Assembly (NCBI GenBank): GCA_019694215.1
Contig: JAIBCK010000006.1
Span: forward strand, 1 to 61,710
DNA length: 61,710 bases
Direction of reading: 5' to 3'
Source: Thermoflexales bacterium
GTDB taxonomy: Bacteria; Chloroflexota; Anaerolineae; J036; Brachytrichaceae
The position numbers and the translations under genes are program-made. Each line of letters opens with the position of its first letter. The stretch's first letter is position 1. The notes beneath the pieces were generated by a model, which had not been told where the DNA came from, did no database searches, and was given only the letters and a program-made list of their open reading frames with translations. This document shows positions 30,038 to 37,847 of this stretch, piece after piece.

Positions 30038-30751
30038 ATGAAAGTCTGCCTCAAAATCAAACGGTTCAATCCAGAGACCGACAAGAAGCCCTACTGGAAG
30101 TCCTACGAGCTCGACCTCGAGCCGAAGGACCGCATTCTGGACGCCCTGCACGAGGTGAAGTGGACGCTGGACGGAACACTGTCGATCCGGCGCAGCTGCG
30201 CCCACGGCGTATGCGGCTCGGACGCCATGCGCATCAACGGGCGCAATCGGCTGGCCTGCAAGGTGTTCGTGGATGATGAAATGGCGTTTGGCAAGGGCGT
30301 CATCACCGTCGAGCCCATTCTCGGGCTGCCGGTGATCAAGGACATGATCGTCGACATGGAGCCCTTCTTCGCGCACTATCGCTCGATCATGCCCTTCCTG
30401 GTCAACGACACCGACCCCGGCCCGCGCGAGCGTCTGCAGTCGTCCGAGGATCGCGTGCGCTTCGATGACACCACCAAGTGCATCCTGTGCGCGTGTTGCA
30501 CGACCAGCTGCCCGTCCTTCTGGGCGCGCGGCGACTACGTCGGCCCGGCGGCGATCGTGCAGGCCCACCGCTTCATCTTCGACACGCGCGACCACGCGGC
30601 CGAGGAGCGCCTGCAGGTGCTGAGCGACCCGAACGGGCTGTGGCGCTGCCGCACCGTGTTCAACTGCACCGAGGCCTGCCCGCGCGGCATTCAGGTGACC
30701 AAGGCCATCGGCGAGGTCAAGGACGCGCTGCGCACGGGCGTGATCGCCTAG
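30038..30751 (+). CDS. sdhB: Succinate dehydrogenase iron-sulfur subunit SdhB
   Basis: A 237-residue protein. The 2Fe-2S ligands are in SCAHGVCGSDAMRING (about 52-67) plus a downstream Cys; the ferredoxin-like half has CILCACCTTSCPS (about 148-160) and NCTEACPRGI (about 213-222) for the 4Fe-4S and 3Fe-4S centres. It completes sdhCDAB. A strong hairpin follows the stop. Confidence 0.97.
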   Translation: MKVCLKIKRFNPETDKKPYWKSYELDLEPKDRILDALHEVKWTLDGTLSIRRSCAHGVCGSDAMRINGRNRLACKVFVDDEMAFGKGVITVEPILGLPVIKDMIVDMEPFFAHYRSIMPFLVNDTDPGPRERLQSSEDRVRFDDTTKCILCACCTTSCPSFWARGDYVGPAAIVQAHRFIFDTRDHAAEERLQVLSDPNGLWRCRTVFNCTEACPRGIQVTKAIGEVKDALRTGVIA

Positions 30752-30771
30752 GCGCGCTTCATCGTCACATC

Positions 30772-30809
30772 GCGGCGTGCTGGCCCGTTCGCGCGGGTTG
30801 GCACGCCGC
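30772..30809 (+). terminator. Hairpin ending the sdh operon
   Basis: Perfect 9-base-pair outer stem (30772-30780 with 30801-30809) enclosing a 4-base-pair inner stem, followed by a pyrimidine-rich CTTCGTTTCCC. It lies 20 bases after sdhB and 17 before the next gene. Confidence 0.65.
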
Positions 30810-30826
30810 CTTCGTTTCCCGAACGG

Positions 30827-31945
30827 ATGTACCCCTCTCAGGGTTGGCCACAGCTTCTGCGTCGCAAGCGGGCGCCCGAGCTCTTGCTGTACGTGCTGAT
30901 CAGCTTCGGGGCCTCAGTGATCGTCACACGGGTGCTGCTCAGCCTGTTGAACTACCCCCGCCTCGGCACAAGCAGCCTGCACATCGCGCACCTGCTGTGG
31001 GGTGGCCTGCTCCTGAGTGCCGCGGCGCTGCTCATGCTGGTCTTTGCGTCGCCGTCGGTGAATCGCATCGGCGCGATTCTGACGGGTCTGGGAATCGGGC
31101 TCTTCATCGATGAAGTCGGCAAGTTCATCACGGTCAACAACGACTATTTCTACCGCGCCGCCGCGCCGATCATCTATCTGGTCTTTCTGCTGATCGCCCT
31201 GCTCTACCACCAGCTCCAACGCCGCAGCCGGACGCTAACCAACGCCGAGCTGCTGTGCGCGGCGCTGGAGGATGCCGAGTCCTTTCTGGAGAGCAATCCT
31301 TATGAGCACCAGAAGGCCGACCTGGTGGCAACCGTCGCCACCCTCGAAACCCAGGACATCAATGCCGACCATGTCGCGTTGGCCCGCGCCCTGCTGCGCT
31401 TTGTCGAGAGCGAGGCGGTTCGGCCGGGCAAGCACTGGTGGGACCGCAGCATCGAGCGGATCGAGCAGGGTCTTCAGTCCCTGTTTGAGCGGCACGAGCG
31501 CTTCTTCACCGCGCTGCTGTTGTTCCTGCTGGCGGACCGGGCACTGTCTTCGCTGATCGGCCAGCTCGCAAACGCCCTGTTCGTGCTCCTCGCCACGGTC
31601 GAGGCCGAGGGCGTGCGGGTCTGGCTCGGCCAGCTTGACTTGTATCTAGATTTACCGTTGGCCGTGGACTGGCCCCTGCTCATCCTGAACGTTGTCACGA
31701 GCGGGATCATGTTGATCGGCGTCGCGCTGTTCGTGTTTCGGCGGCGCGAGCGCGGGCTGTACTGGATGCAAACCTCACTGCTGCTCTCGCTGTGCGTCGT
31801 CAACGTCTTCGCCTTCTACGAGCAGCAGTTCATTGCCGTGCTGTATTGCCTGGTCGACCTGGTGATCATGCTTTATGTGCGGGCCTATCTGTATCGCCGA
31901 CAACAGCAGCAGACCGGCCCGGCATCCCTATCTCTTCTCCAATGA
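30827..31945 (+). CDS. Integral membrane protein of unknown function
   Basis: A 372-residue protein with three hydrophobic helices in the N-terminal third (about 20-40, 50-75, 80-100, plus 110-125), a helical soluble middle of about 110 residues, and four more hydrophobic segments in the C-terminal half. A short conserved-looking sequence, FIDEVGKFITVNNDYFYRAA, sits at the end of helix three. No transport or enzyme motif is recognised. The stop overlaps the start of the dehydrogenase (ATGA), so the two are translated together. Its role is unknown. Confidence 0.65.
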   Translation: MYPSQGWPQLLRRKRAPELLLYVLISFGASVIVTRVLLSLLNYPRLGTSSLHIAHLLWGGLLLSAAALLMLVFASPSVNRIGAILTGLGIGLFIDEVGKFITVNNDYFYRAAAPIIYLVFLLIALLYHQLQRRSRTLTNAELLCAALEDAESFLESNPYEHQKADLVATVATLETQDINADHVALARALLRFVESEAVRPGKHWWDRSIERIEQGLQSLFERHERFFTALLLFLLADRALSSLIGQLANALFVLLATVEAEGVRVWLGQLDLYLDLPLAVDWPLLILNVVTSGIMLIGVALFVFRRRERGLYWMQTSLLLSLCVVNVFAFYEQQFIAVLYCLVDLVIMLYVRAYLYRRQQQQTGPASLSLLQ

Positions 31946-32982
31946 CCCTCAAACTCTGTGTCATCCCGGGCGACGGCGTCGGTGCCGAAGTCATCCCGTC
32001 CGCCGTCGAAGTGCTGCGCGCTGTCGCGCAGGACCTCGCGATCATCTCCGCCGAGGCGGGCTGGGCGTGCTTCGAGCGCTGCGGCGATTCGTTCCCCACC
32101 GCGACGCGCGACGCCATCCGTGAGTGTGGCGCGGCGCTGTTTGGCGCCACCTCGTCACCCAGCCGCAAGGTCGAGGGCTATCGCAGCCCGATACTCGGCA
32201 TGCGGCGCGCCTTCGACCTGTATGCCAACCTGCGCCCGACCCGCGACACGGGCCTGCGTCCCGCCGCGAGCGCGGTCGCAGCGTCGCTGCCAGACGGCAT
32301 CGCACGCGCGGACCTGCTGATCGTGCGTGAGAACACCGAAGGCCTGTATGTCCAACGGGAATACATGAGGGGCGAGGAGGCCATCGCCGAACGCGCGATC
32401 ACCGCCGCCGCCTCGGCGCGCATCGGCCGGGTCGCGCTCGAACATGCGCGGGCGCGCCGCAAGGCGCTAACCATCGTGCACAAGGCGAACGTGCTGCCAC
32501 TCACCGACGGCGTCTTCCGCGATGCCGTGCGCGCCGAGGCCAAAGCCTTCCCCGACGTGGCCGTCAACGAGCTGCTGGTCGACACGGCGGCGCTGCAGAT
32601 TGCGGCCCGGCCGCAGCAATTCGATGTCATCGTGACGACCAACCTGTTTGGTGACATCCTCAGCGACCTGGCCAGCCTGTGGGGCGGCGGGATGGGCGTG
32701 GCCCCCGCGCTCAACCTCGGGACTGGCGTCGCCATCGCCGAGCCCGTGCATGGCAGTGCGCCGGACATCGCCGGCAAGGGCATCGCCAACCCGGCCGGTG
32801 CCATGCTCAGCGCGGCGCTGCTCCTTCGCCATCACTGGGGCCGAACCGAGGCCGCCGATCGGCTGGAGGCGGCCGTCCATGCCGCGCTGGGGGCTGGCGT
32901 TCGCACGCCCGACCTCGGCGGGAGCGCGCGCACGCAAGAGGTCACGGCGGCCGTGCTCACACAGCTAGGCATCCATCGTTAG
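31942..32982 (+). CDS. Isocitrate/homoisocitrate dehydrogenase-type NAD(P) enzyme
   Basis: A 346-residue beta-decarboxylating dehydrogenase. It has the GDGVGAEV start, the RKVEGYRSPI substrate-loop region, the VRENTEGLYV motif (isocitrate and homoisocitrate type, not the isopropylmalate type), TNLFGDILSDLASL and EPVHGSAPDIAGKGIANP. In general layout it is closer to homoisocitrate and NAD-type isocitrate dehydrogenases than to LeuB. Next to sdh, a TCA-cycle role is plausible, but substrate choice cannot be settled here. The start overlaps the membrane protein stop. Confidence 0.85.
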   Translation: MTLKLCVIPGDGVGAEVIPSAVEVLRAVAQDLAIISAEAGWACFERCGDSFPTATRDAIRECGAALFGATSSPSRKVEGYRSPILGMRRAFDLYANLRPTRDTGLRPAASAVAASLPDGIARADLLIVRENTEGLYVQREYMRGEEAIAERAITAAASARIGRVALEHARARRKALTIVHKANVLPLTDGVFRDAVRAEAKAFPDVAVNELLVDTAALQIAARPQQFDVIVTTNLFGDILSDLASLWGGGMGVAPALNLGTGVAIAEPVHGSAPDIAGKGIANPAGAMLSAALLLRHHWGRTEAADRLEAAVHAALGAGVRTPDLGGSARTQEVTAAVLTQLGIHR

Positions 32983-32995
32983 GCGGTAGCGACCC

Positions 32996-33844
32996 CTATC
33001 GCTGCGCCAGCAGCGCCGATGGGCCGGGCTGGCTGATGATGCGCGCTGCAAGCCGCACGCCCACCTCGGCGGCATCAGCCGCGCTCTCGCCGCACACGCG
33101 CGCGAGCAAGGCCGCACCGCAAAACGCGTCGCCGGCCCCGGTCGGATCAACCTCGACGGCGGCGCTTGCAGGCACTGACCAGACCCGTCCTTCAGAAAAC
33201 GCCAGCGCCCCCCGCTCGCCCCGAGTGATGAAGGTCGTACGCCTGGCAAGGCCGGCGCGGGTGACCACCCTCTCGGGCGTCGCCTCGCCAAACAACAGCC
33301 GCGCCTCGTTCTCGTTCATGAAAGCGTCGTCCGCGGCGGCGACGAGTCCAAGCACCGTGCTGCGCTCGGCCTGACATACCCGCGCATAGGTCCCGACCGA
33401 GAGGCGCCGTGCGCCGCGGGCGCGGCAGGCCGCGAGACATGTCGCCTGCCGCGTGGCCGAGGACAGGGCCGCAATGTGAATCGCCGCGAAGCGTCCGAGG
33501 TCGGCGGGCAGGTCATCGGGATGCAGCTGCGCCTCGCCGCCCCAGCTCGCGCCCAGCAGCGTGGCGCGGCCGCCACCGTGGTGGGCGATCTCCAGCCGCG
33601 GCACGGCCGCCGCGGGGACGACCGGGCCCACCCAGGTGAGCGATGCCGCCGTGGCGGCCAGGGCAGGGACAAAGGCGTCGGGCAGTGGCGCGGGTCGCGG
33701 CGCAAACAGCGTCGCACGGCCACCCGCCGCGGCAATGGCGAGCGCGGTATACAGCCCTGCCCCGCCCACGGTCTCGAGCGCCGGCCGGCCCGGGAGATGC
33801 AGGCGGTCCAACGAAGCAAGCCCTATCACCAAGATTCCCGACAT
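32996..33844 (-). CDS. PfkB-family sugar kinase
   Basis: A 282-residue ribokinase-like protein. VGGAGLYTALAIAAAGG near residue 26 is the N-terminal glycine motif, and DPTGAGDAFCGA near residue 233 is the C-terminal signature with the catalytic Asp. The substrate is unknown; there is no sugar operon nearby. It converges with the dehydrogenase (13-base gap) and diverges from the glycosylase, sharing an overlapping -10 region. Confidence 0.85.
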   Translation of the reverse strand: MSGILVIGLASLDRLHLPGRPALETVGGAGLYTALAIAAAGGRATLFAPRPAPLPDAFVPALAATAASLTWVGPVVPAAAVPRLEIAHHGGGRATLLGASWGGEAQLHPDDLPADLGRFAAIHIAALSSATRQATCLAACRARGARRLSVGTYARVCQAERSTVLGLVAAADDAFMNENEARLLFGEATPERVVTRAGLARRTTFITRGERGALAFSEGRVWSVPASAAVEVDPTGAGDAFCGAALLARVCGESAADAAEVGVRLAARIISQPGPSALLAQR

Positions 33845-33849
33845 GCAGC

Positions 33850-33856
33850 CATAATA
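33850..33856. promoter_or_regulatory. Overlapping divergent -10 boxes of the PfkB kinase and glycosylase genes
   Basis: The sequence CATAATA reads as CATAAT toward the glycosylase (6 bases before ATG 33862) and as TATTAT on the other strand toward the kinase (6 bases before ATG 33844). The two start codons are 17 bases apart, so both -10 boxes occupy the same bases and the two transcripts must be leaderless. Confidence 0.6.
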
Positions 33857-33861
33857 GCCGC

Positions 33862-34458
33862 ATGTCCCGCCTGCCCCGTTCCTTCTTCGCCCGGGATGCC
33901 GTCACGGTCGCGCGCGCGCTGATCGGCGCGCGCCTGTTTGTGCGGGGACCGGACGGTCACCCGACGGGCGGCATCATCACTGAGTGCGAGGCGTATCGTC
34001 AGGACGACACCGCCTCACACAGCCACCGCGGGTTGACGGCGCGCAACGCTGCGATGTTCGGACCGCCGGGACATGCGTATGTCTACTTCATCTACGGCAT
34101 GCACTTCTGCCTGAACGTGGTGACGGGTGCACCCGGCGTGGGCGAGGCCGTGCTGCTGCGCGCGCTGCGCCCCACCCACGGGCTCGCGGTGATGCGCGCC
34201 CGGCGTGGCAATCGGGTCGCCGATGCGTCGTTGTGCGACGGTCCAGGTAAGCTGTGCCAGGCGCTCGGGATCGACCGTGCGTTGAACGGCATCGACCTGT
34301 GCGCGCGCGCGGCGCCGCTGCGCGTGCATGCAGCGCTCGACGGACTTCACCATACGGCCACGCCGCGGATTGGGATCTCCGGTGATGCGGTCGCCCGATC
34401 GGCGCTGTGGCGTTTTGTCGCAACCGATCCAGCGCCTCGGTATGATGGGGCGCGATGA
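33862..34458 (+). CDS. 3-methyladenine DNA glycosylase (AAG/MPG family)
   Basis: A 198-residue protein. ITECEAYRQDDTASHSHRG contains the catalytic Glu and family motif, followed by GPPGHAYVYFIYGMHFCLNVVTG and GPGKLCQALGI. AAG glycosylases remove alkylated and deaminated purines. The last four bases overlap the next start (ATGA), and TATGAT inside the gene may serve the next gene as a promoter. Confidence 0.93.
   Translation: MSRLPRSFFARDAVTVARALIGARLFVRGPDGHPTGGIITECEAYRQDDTASHSHRGLTARNAAMFGPPGHAYVYFIYGMHFCLNVVTGAPGVGEAVLLRALRPTHGLAVMRARRGNRVADASLCDGPGKLCQALGIDRALNGIDLCARAAPLRVHAALDGLHHTATPRIGISGDAVARSALWRFVATDPAPRYDGAR
34441..34446 (+). promoter_or_regulatory. Internal -10 box TATGAT for the GNAT gene
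   Basis: TATGAT ends 8 bases before ATG 34455 and lies within the end of the glycosylase gene, so the acetyltransferase may also be transcribed on its own as a leaderless mRNA. Confidence 0.4.
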
Positions 34459-35066
34459 GCGCCATGGACATCCAACCCGTCACCCTGCAGGGCCAGCACG
34501 TCCGGCTGGTTCCCCTGCGAATCGATCATGCCGCTGGCTTGCTCCCGCATGCCCGCGAGCCCGAAATCTGGCAATACATGCCCTATGGCGTGATCGACTC
34601 ACTCGAACGGATGCACTGGTTGATCGATGAGATGCACCGCCGCCGGGACAAGGGTAGTGACCTGCCCTTTGCCATCACGAAGACAACGCCAGATGGCAGC
34701 GAGGGCGAACCCATCGGGATGACGCGCTACATGTTCATCGACCGAGCGAACCGGGGCACGGAAATTGGGGGCACCTGGCTGGGGGCCGCACACCGCCGCT
34801 CGGCGTGCAACACCGAGACCAAGCTGCTGATGTTCCAGCACGCCTTTGAGGCCTGGCAGTGCGTGCGCATTCAGCTCCGCACGGACACACGTAATACGCG
34901 CTCGCAGCGCGCCATCGAGCGCATCGGCGCCGTGCGCGAAGGCGTCTTCCGCAAGAACATGATCATGCCCGATGGCTACGTCCGCTCGTCGATCTTCTAC
35001 TCAATCATCGACGAGGAGTGGCCGGCCGTGCGCGCGCGGCTGCAGGAAATGCTGACCGCGCACTGA
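34455..35066 (+). CDS. GNAT acetyltransferase, RimJ/RimL-like
   Basis: A 203-residue protein. The N-terminal region LQGQHVRLVPLRIDHAAGL is typical of the Acetyltransf_3 class, GIGMTRYMFID-like strand and TWLGAAHRRSACNTETKLLMFQHAFE form the acetyl-CoA-binding region, and RNTRSQRAIERIGAVREGVFRK is the family C-terminal motif. Probable protein N-terminal or small-molecule acetylation; the target is unknown. It is coupled to the glycosylase gene by an ATGA overlap. Confidence 0.85.
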   Translation: MSAMDIQPVTLQGQHVRLVPLRIDHAAGLLPHAREPEIWQYMPYGVIDSLERMHWLIDEMHRRRDKGSDLPFAITKTTPDGSEGEPIGMTRYMFIDRANRGTEIGGTWLGAAHRRSACNTETKLLMFQHAFEAWQCVRIQLRTDTRNTRSQRAIERIGAVREGVFRKNMIMPDGYVRSSIFYSIIDEEWPAVRARLQEMLTAH

Positions 35067-35075
35067 AAAAGCAAA

Positions 35076-35106
35076 GGCGGGGACGGCCGCGCTGGCCGCC
35101 CCCGCC
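35076..35106. terminator. Bidirectional terminator between convergent genes
   Basis: A 13-base-pair stem (35076-35088 with 35094-35106, one A-C mismatch) with a 5-base loop. On the minus strand it is followed by a T-rich run (TTTGCTTTTTC), so it fits best as the terminator of the lipoprotein gene and may also stop the GNAT transcript. Confidence 0.75.
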
Positions 35107-35129
35107 CTGCATCGATTGGCGCGCCGCTA

Positions 35130-35621
35130 CTACTTGACCGGTGTCGGCGTTCGGTCATCCTCGGCCCGTGCGTAGAAGATGTTCGTGTCCTTGGTCGCAT
35201 CCTCGCGGCTGACAAAGATCACCAGCACACTGCTCTTGGTTCCAACCTTCTTGTTGAACACGCACAGCGCGCCGGTCGTGGCGTTGTTGCTCGAGACGCC
35301 CTGGCAGCCCGGCGAGTCGGTGCCCCAACCCTGAGCCTGCATCCGCTCCTTGGTGTAGAAGGCGGAGAAATCGCCCGGTGCCGACTTGCTGGTGTAGGCG
35401 ATGAAATTGAATTTGCCCTGCATCACTGCATTGATCGCCAACTGCGCGGCGACGGGCAATTGCAGGTTGGCCTTGGTGGCACCGGCAAACGGCGGCACAT
35501 CCGACCACAGATCATTGACGGTCCCCGAGGCACCGCCACCCAACAGGCCACTGACCACGCTGCATGACATCGTCAGGACCATCGACGCGGCAAGTGCGAG
35601 CGTTATGAGTCTTCGCTTCAT
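35130..35621 (-). CDS. Small lipoprotein of unknown function
   Basis: A 163-residue protein with a lipoprotein signal (MVLTMSC, Cys20). The mature part begins SVVSGLLGGGASG and then a soluble domain of mixed alpha and beta structure with two further Cys that could form a disulfide (CQGV and CVFN). An AGGGG ribosome binding site lies 7-8 bases before ATG 35621. No relative is recognised. It is divergent from the HAD gene. Confidence 0.7.
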   Translation of the reverse strand: MKRRLITLALAASMVLTMSCSVVSGLLGGGASGTVNDLWSDVPPFAGATKANLQLPVAAQLAINAVMQGKFNFIAYTSKSAPGDFSAFYTKERMQAQGWGTDSPGCQGVSSNNATTGALCVFNKKVGTKSSVLVIFVSREDATKDTNIFYARAEDDRTPTPVK

Positions 35622-35674
35622 GGTTTCACCCCTCTGCCAGCGGGGCCAAAGGCCTCACCGGAAAATGTTGCGGC

Positions 35675-35685
35675 TATGGTAACAT
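35675..35685 (+). promoter_or_regulatory. -10 region TATGGTAACAT for the HAD gene
   Basis: Two overlapping candidates, TATGGT and TAACAT, lie 22-27 bases before ATG 35708 in the only AT-rich stretch of the interval. Confidence 0.4.
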
Positions 35686-35707
35686 CTTTGCGAAATTTGG
35701 AGTTTCC

Positions 35708-36412
35708 ATGCCGAAATACACTGCTATTCTCTTTGATTTGGACGGCACGCTGAGGGCGAGCCAACCGGAGGGCTTCGAGGCATTTGCGCAGTATTGTGGT
35801 CGCGTTGGCATTCAGCTCAGCCAGCCACAGATCGAGCTGATCGAGCGCGAGGCGCTGCGCTACTGGTCGAGCGGGCTGGTCGATGAGCACCTGGCCCGCT
35901 ATGACAAGCGCGAGTTCTGGCTCAACTACGACAAGATCCTGCTCACTGCGATTGGTGTGCAGGACCCGCCCAGCTATGCCTCCCGCATCCAGGAGCTGTA
36001 CGACCTGTACTACGACCCCATCGACGTGCTCTACGCAGATGCCTTCATGGTGCTCGATGAGCTGCGCAAGGACGGCTACACGCTGGGCCTGGTGACCAAC
36101 CGCGACAGCGACATCGAGCCGATGCTGAACCGCTACCGGGTGCGCGAGTACTTCAATTTCGTCGTCACGGGCGGCCAGGCCGGCTTCTTCAAGCCGCATC
36201 CGGAGATTTTCCGTCAGGCGCTCGCATTGTCCAAGTCGCGCCCTGAGGAGACCCTGTATGTCGGCGACAACTACTTCGCCGATGTGGTCGGTGCGCTCAA
36301 CGTGGGCATGAACGCCGTTCTGATCGATGCCCGAAACGTTTTCCGCGGCTTCTACGTGCATCGCATCAAGCACCTGCGCCAGGTCCTGGAGTTCATCAAG
36401 GCCGCCGGCTAG
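35708..36412 (+). CDS. HAD-superfamily hydrolase
   Basis: A 234-residue protein. Motif I FDLDGTL (nucleophile Asp10, Asp12), motif II LVTNRDSD near residue 137, motif III with the Lys in FFKPHPEIF near residue 162, and motif IV YVGDNYFADVVGA near residue 185. The cap domain is the helical C1 type (about 20-105). It is a phosphoglycolate-phosphatase-like phosphatase of unknown substrate. Confidence 0.88.
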   Translation: MPKYTAILFDLDGTLRASQPEGFEAFAQYCGRVGIQLSQPQIELIEREALRYWSSGLVDEHLARYDKREFWLNYDKILLTAIGVQDPPSYASRIQELYDLYYDPIDVLYADAFMVLDELRKDGYTLGLVTNRDSDIEPMLNRYRVREYFNFVVTGGQAGFFKPHPEIFRQALALSKSRPEETLYVGDNYFADVVGALNVGMNAVLIDARNVFRGFYVHRIKHLRQVLEFIKAAG

Positions 36413-36422
36413 GCGCGCTTCG

Positions 36423-37796
36423 ATGCCTTTGCGCCCGACCCCCCGCCCCGCCCGAAGGTTGGCCGTCGGCCTGGCGCTGGTCGTCGCGCTGACTGGCTGC
36501 AAGGACCAGACCGTCACCATCAACCTGCCGCCGTGGGAGCGTCCTCCCACGGCCGAGGTGGCGCCCACGCCAACGCCGCGCCCGGAACGCCCGCCCTCCG
36601 CGGCGGAGCCGCACGCCCCGAATGTAAGTGGGTTGCGCGCGCCGGGCCAGGACGGTCAGATGGCGCTCGTGCTGGAGGCGTGGACCCTCGTGAGGGACCG
36701 CTACGTCGATGGCGGCTTCAATGGCGCGGATTGGGCCGCGGCCTACACCCGCACGATGCAAGCCGTTCGCGCCGGCCTGGATGACGAAGGCTTCCACGAG
36801 CAGATGCTCAGCCTGCTCGACACGCTGGCAGACGGGCAATCGCAATACGTGCCCCAACCGCTCGTCGCCGCCCCCCCGCTGACCGATACGGCGCCGTATG
36901 TCGGCCTCGGGTTCGGATTCAGCTACGACGTCACCGACGACTTTGACGCCGCCACGATCGTGCAGGTGCAGCGCGGCAGCCCGGCGGAGCGCGCGGGGTT
37001 GCGTCCGCACGATCGGGTGCTGGAGATCAACGGCGAGCCCTCGATCGACCCGGCTCTGGCTGATCTGAGCGACGCCTTCTTTGACAAGGGTGTGCTGAGT
37101 GCAACGCTGAAAGTGCAGACGCCTGGCGCGGCCGTGCGCACCATCACCCTGAGCAAAGCGCGCATCACCGACACCCTGCAGATCGACGCCCGGTTGCTGG
37201 GCGGCCGAAAGCGCGTGGGCTATCTTTTCCTCCCCGGGCTGGCCGACCCGAGCGCGCTGCCGAAACTGCGCGAGGCACTGCGCGGCCTGATGAGCGGGGG
37301 TGCGCTGGACGGGCTGATCATCGATCTGCGCTACGCCGGCGGGGCTGAACGCGGTGCCGATCTCGCGGCGCTTCCCGCCATGGTGGGCCTGTTCTCGGCG
37401 GGCCCGTATGGCCGATTTGCCGACCGCGCTGGCAAGGGCGAGCTCCTGACCGCCCTGGCGGAGAACCTGGGGAACAGTCAGAAGGTGCCGCTGGTCTTTC
37501 TTACCGGTTGGCGGACCGGAGGCGCGATCGAGATCGCGGCGGGTGTCCTGCGGGCGCAGAAGCGCGCCCGCATCGTCGGACAACGCACGGAAGGCAGCAA
37601 CGAGCGTGTCGTTGTGCACACCCTGTCGGACGGATCACAGGTGTGGCTGGCCGAGCAGCGTTTCGTGCTGCCCGATGGGCGCAGCTGGGCGCGGGACGGG
37701 CTGGCTCCAGACATCGACGTCGACGCGCCCTGGGAGGGCTTCAGCGAGGCCGACGACCCGTATCTCAGGGCGGCGCTCGACCTGCTGGGGCGATAA
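36423..37796 (+). CDS. S41-like PDZ lipoprotein, catalytic serine lost
   Basis: A 457-residue lipoprotein (lipobox LTGC, Cys26) with a Pro-rich spacer, an S41 N-terminal helical region (about 75-150), a PDZ domain (about 165-255) with SPAERAGLRPHDRVLEINGE, and an S41 protease fold. At the position of the nucleophile, where its downstream paralogue has SVSAAE with Ser399, this protein reads TGGAIE with Gly367, and the second active-site region is also changed (RTEGSNER). It is probably an inactive homologue, perhaps a scaffold or regulator. Starts 10 bases after the HAD gene. Confidence 0.8.
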   Translation: MPLRPTPRPARRLAVGLALVVALTGCKDQTVTINLPPWERPPTAEVAPTPTPRPERPPSAAEPHAPNVSGLRAPGQDGQMALVLEAWTLVRDRYVDGGFNGADWAAAYTRTMQAVRAGLDDEGFHEQMLSLLDTLADGQSQYVPQPLVAAPPLTDTAPYVGLGFGFSYDVTDDFDAATIVQVQRGSPAERAGLRPHDRVLEINGEPSIDPALADLSDAFFDKGVLSATLKVQTPGAAVRTITLSKARITDTLQIDARLLGGRKRVGYLFLPGLADPSALPKLREALRGLMSGGALDGLIIDLRYAGGAERGADLAALPAMVGLFSAGPYGRFADRAGKGELLTALAENLGNSQKVPLVFLTGWRTGGAIEIAAGVLRAQKRARIVGQRTEGSNERVVVHTLSDGSQVWLAEQRFVLPDGRSWARDGLAPDIDVDAPWEGFSEADDPYLRAALDLLGR

Positions 37797-37847
37797 TCCG
37801 CAGGCTCTAAGCTTCCACTAGCCTGAATCGTGTGTAATGAGGCAACC

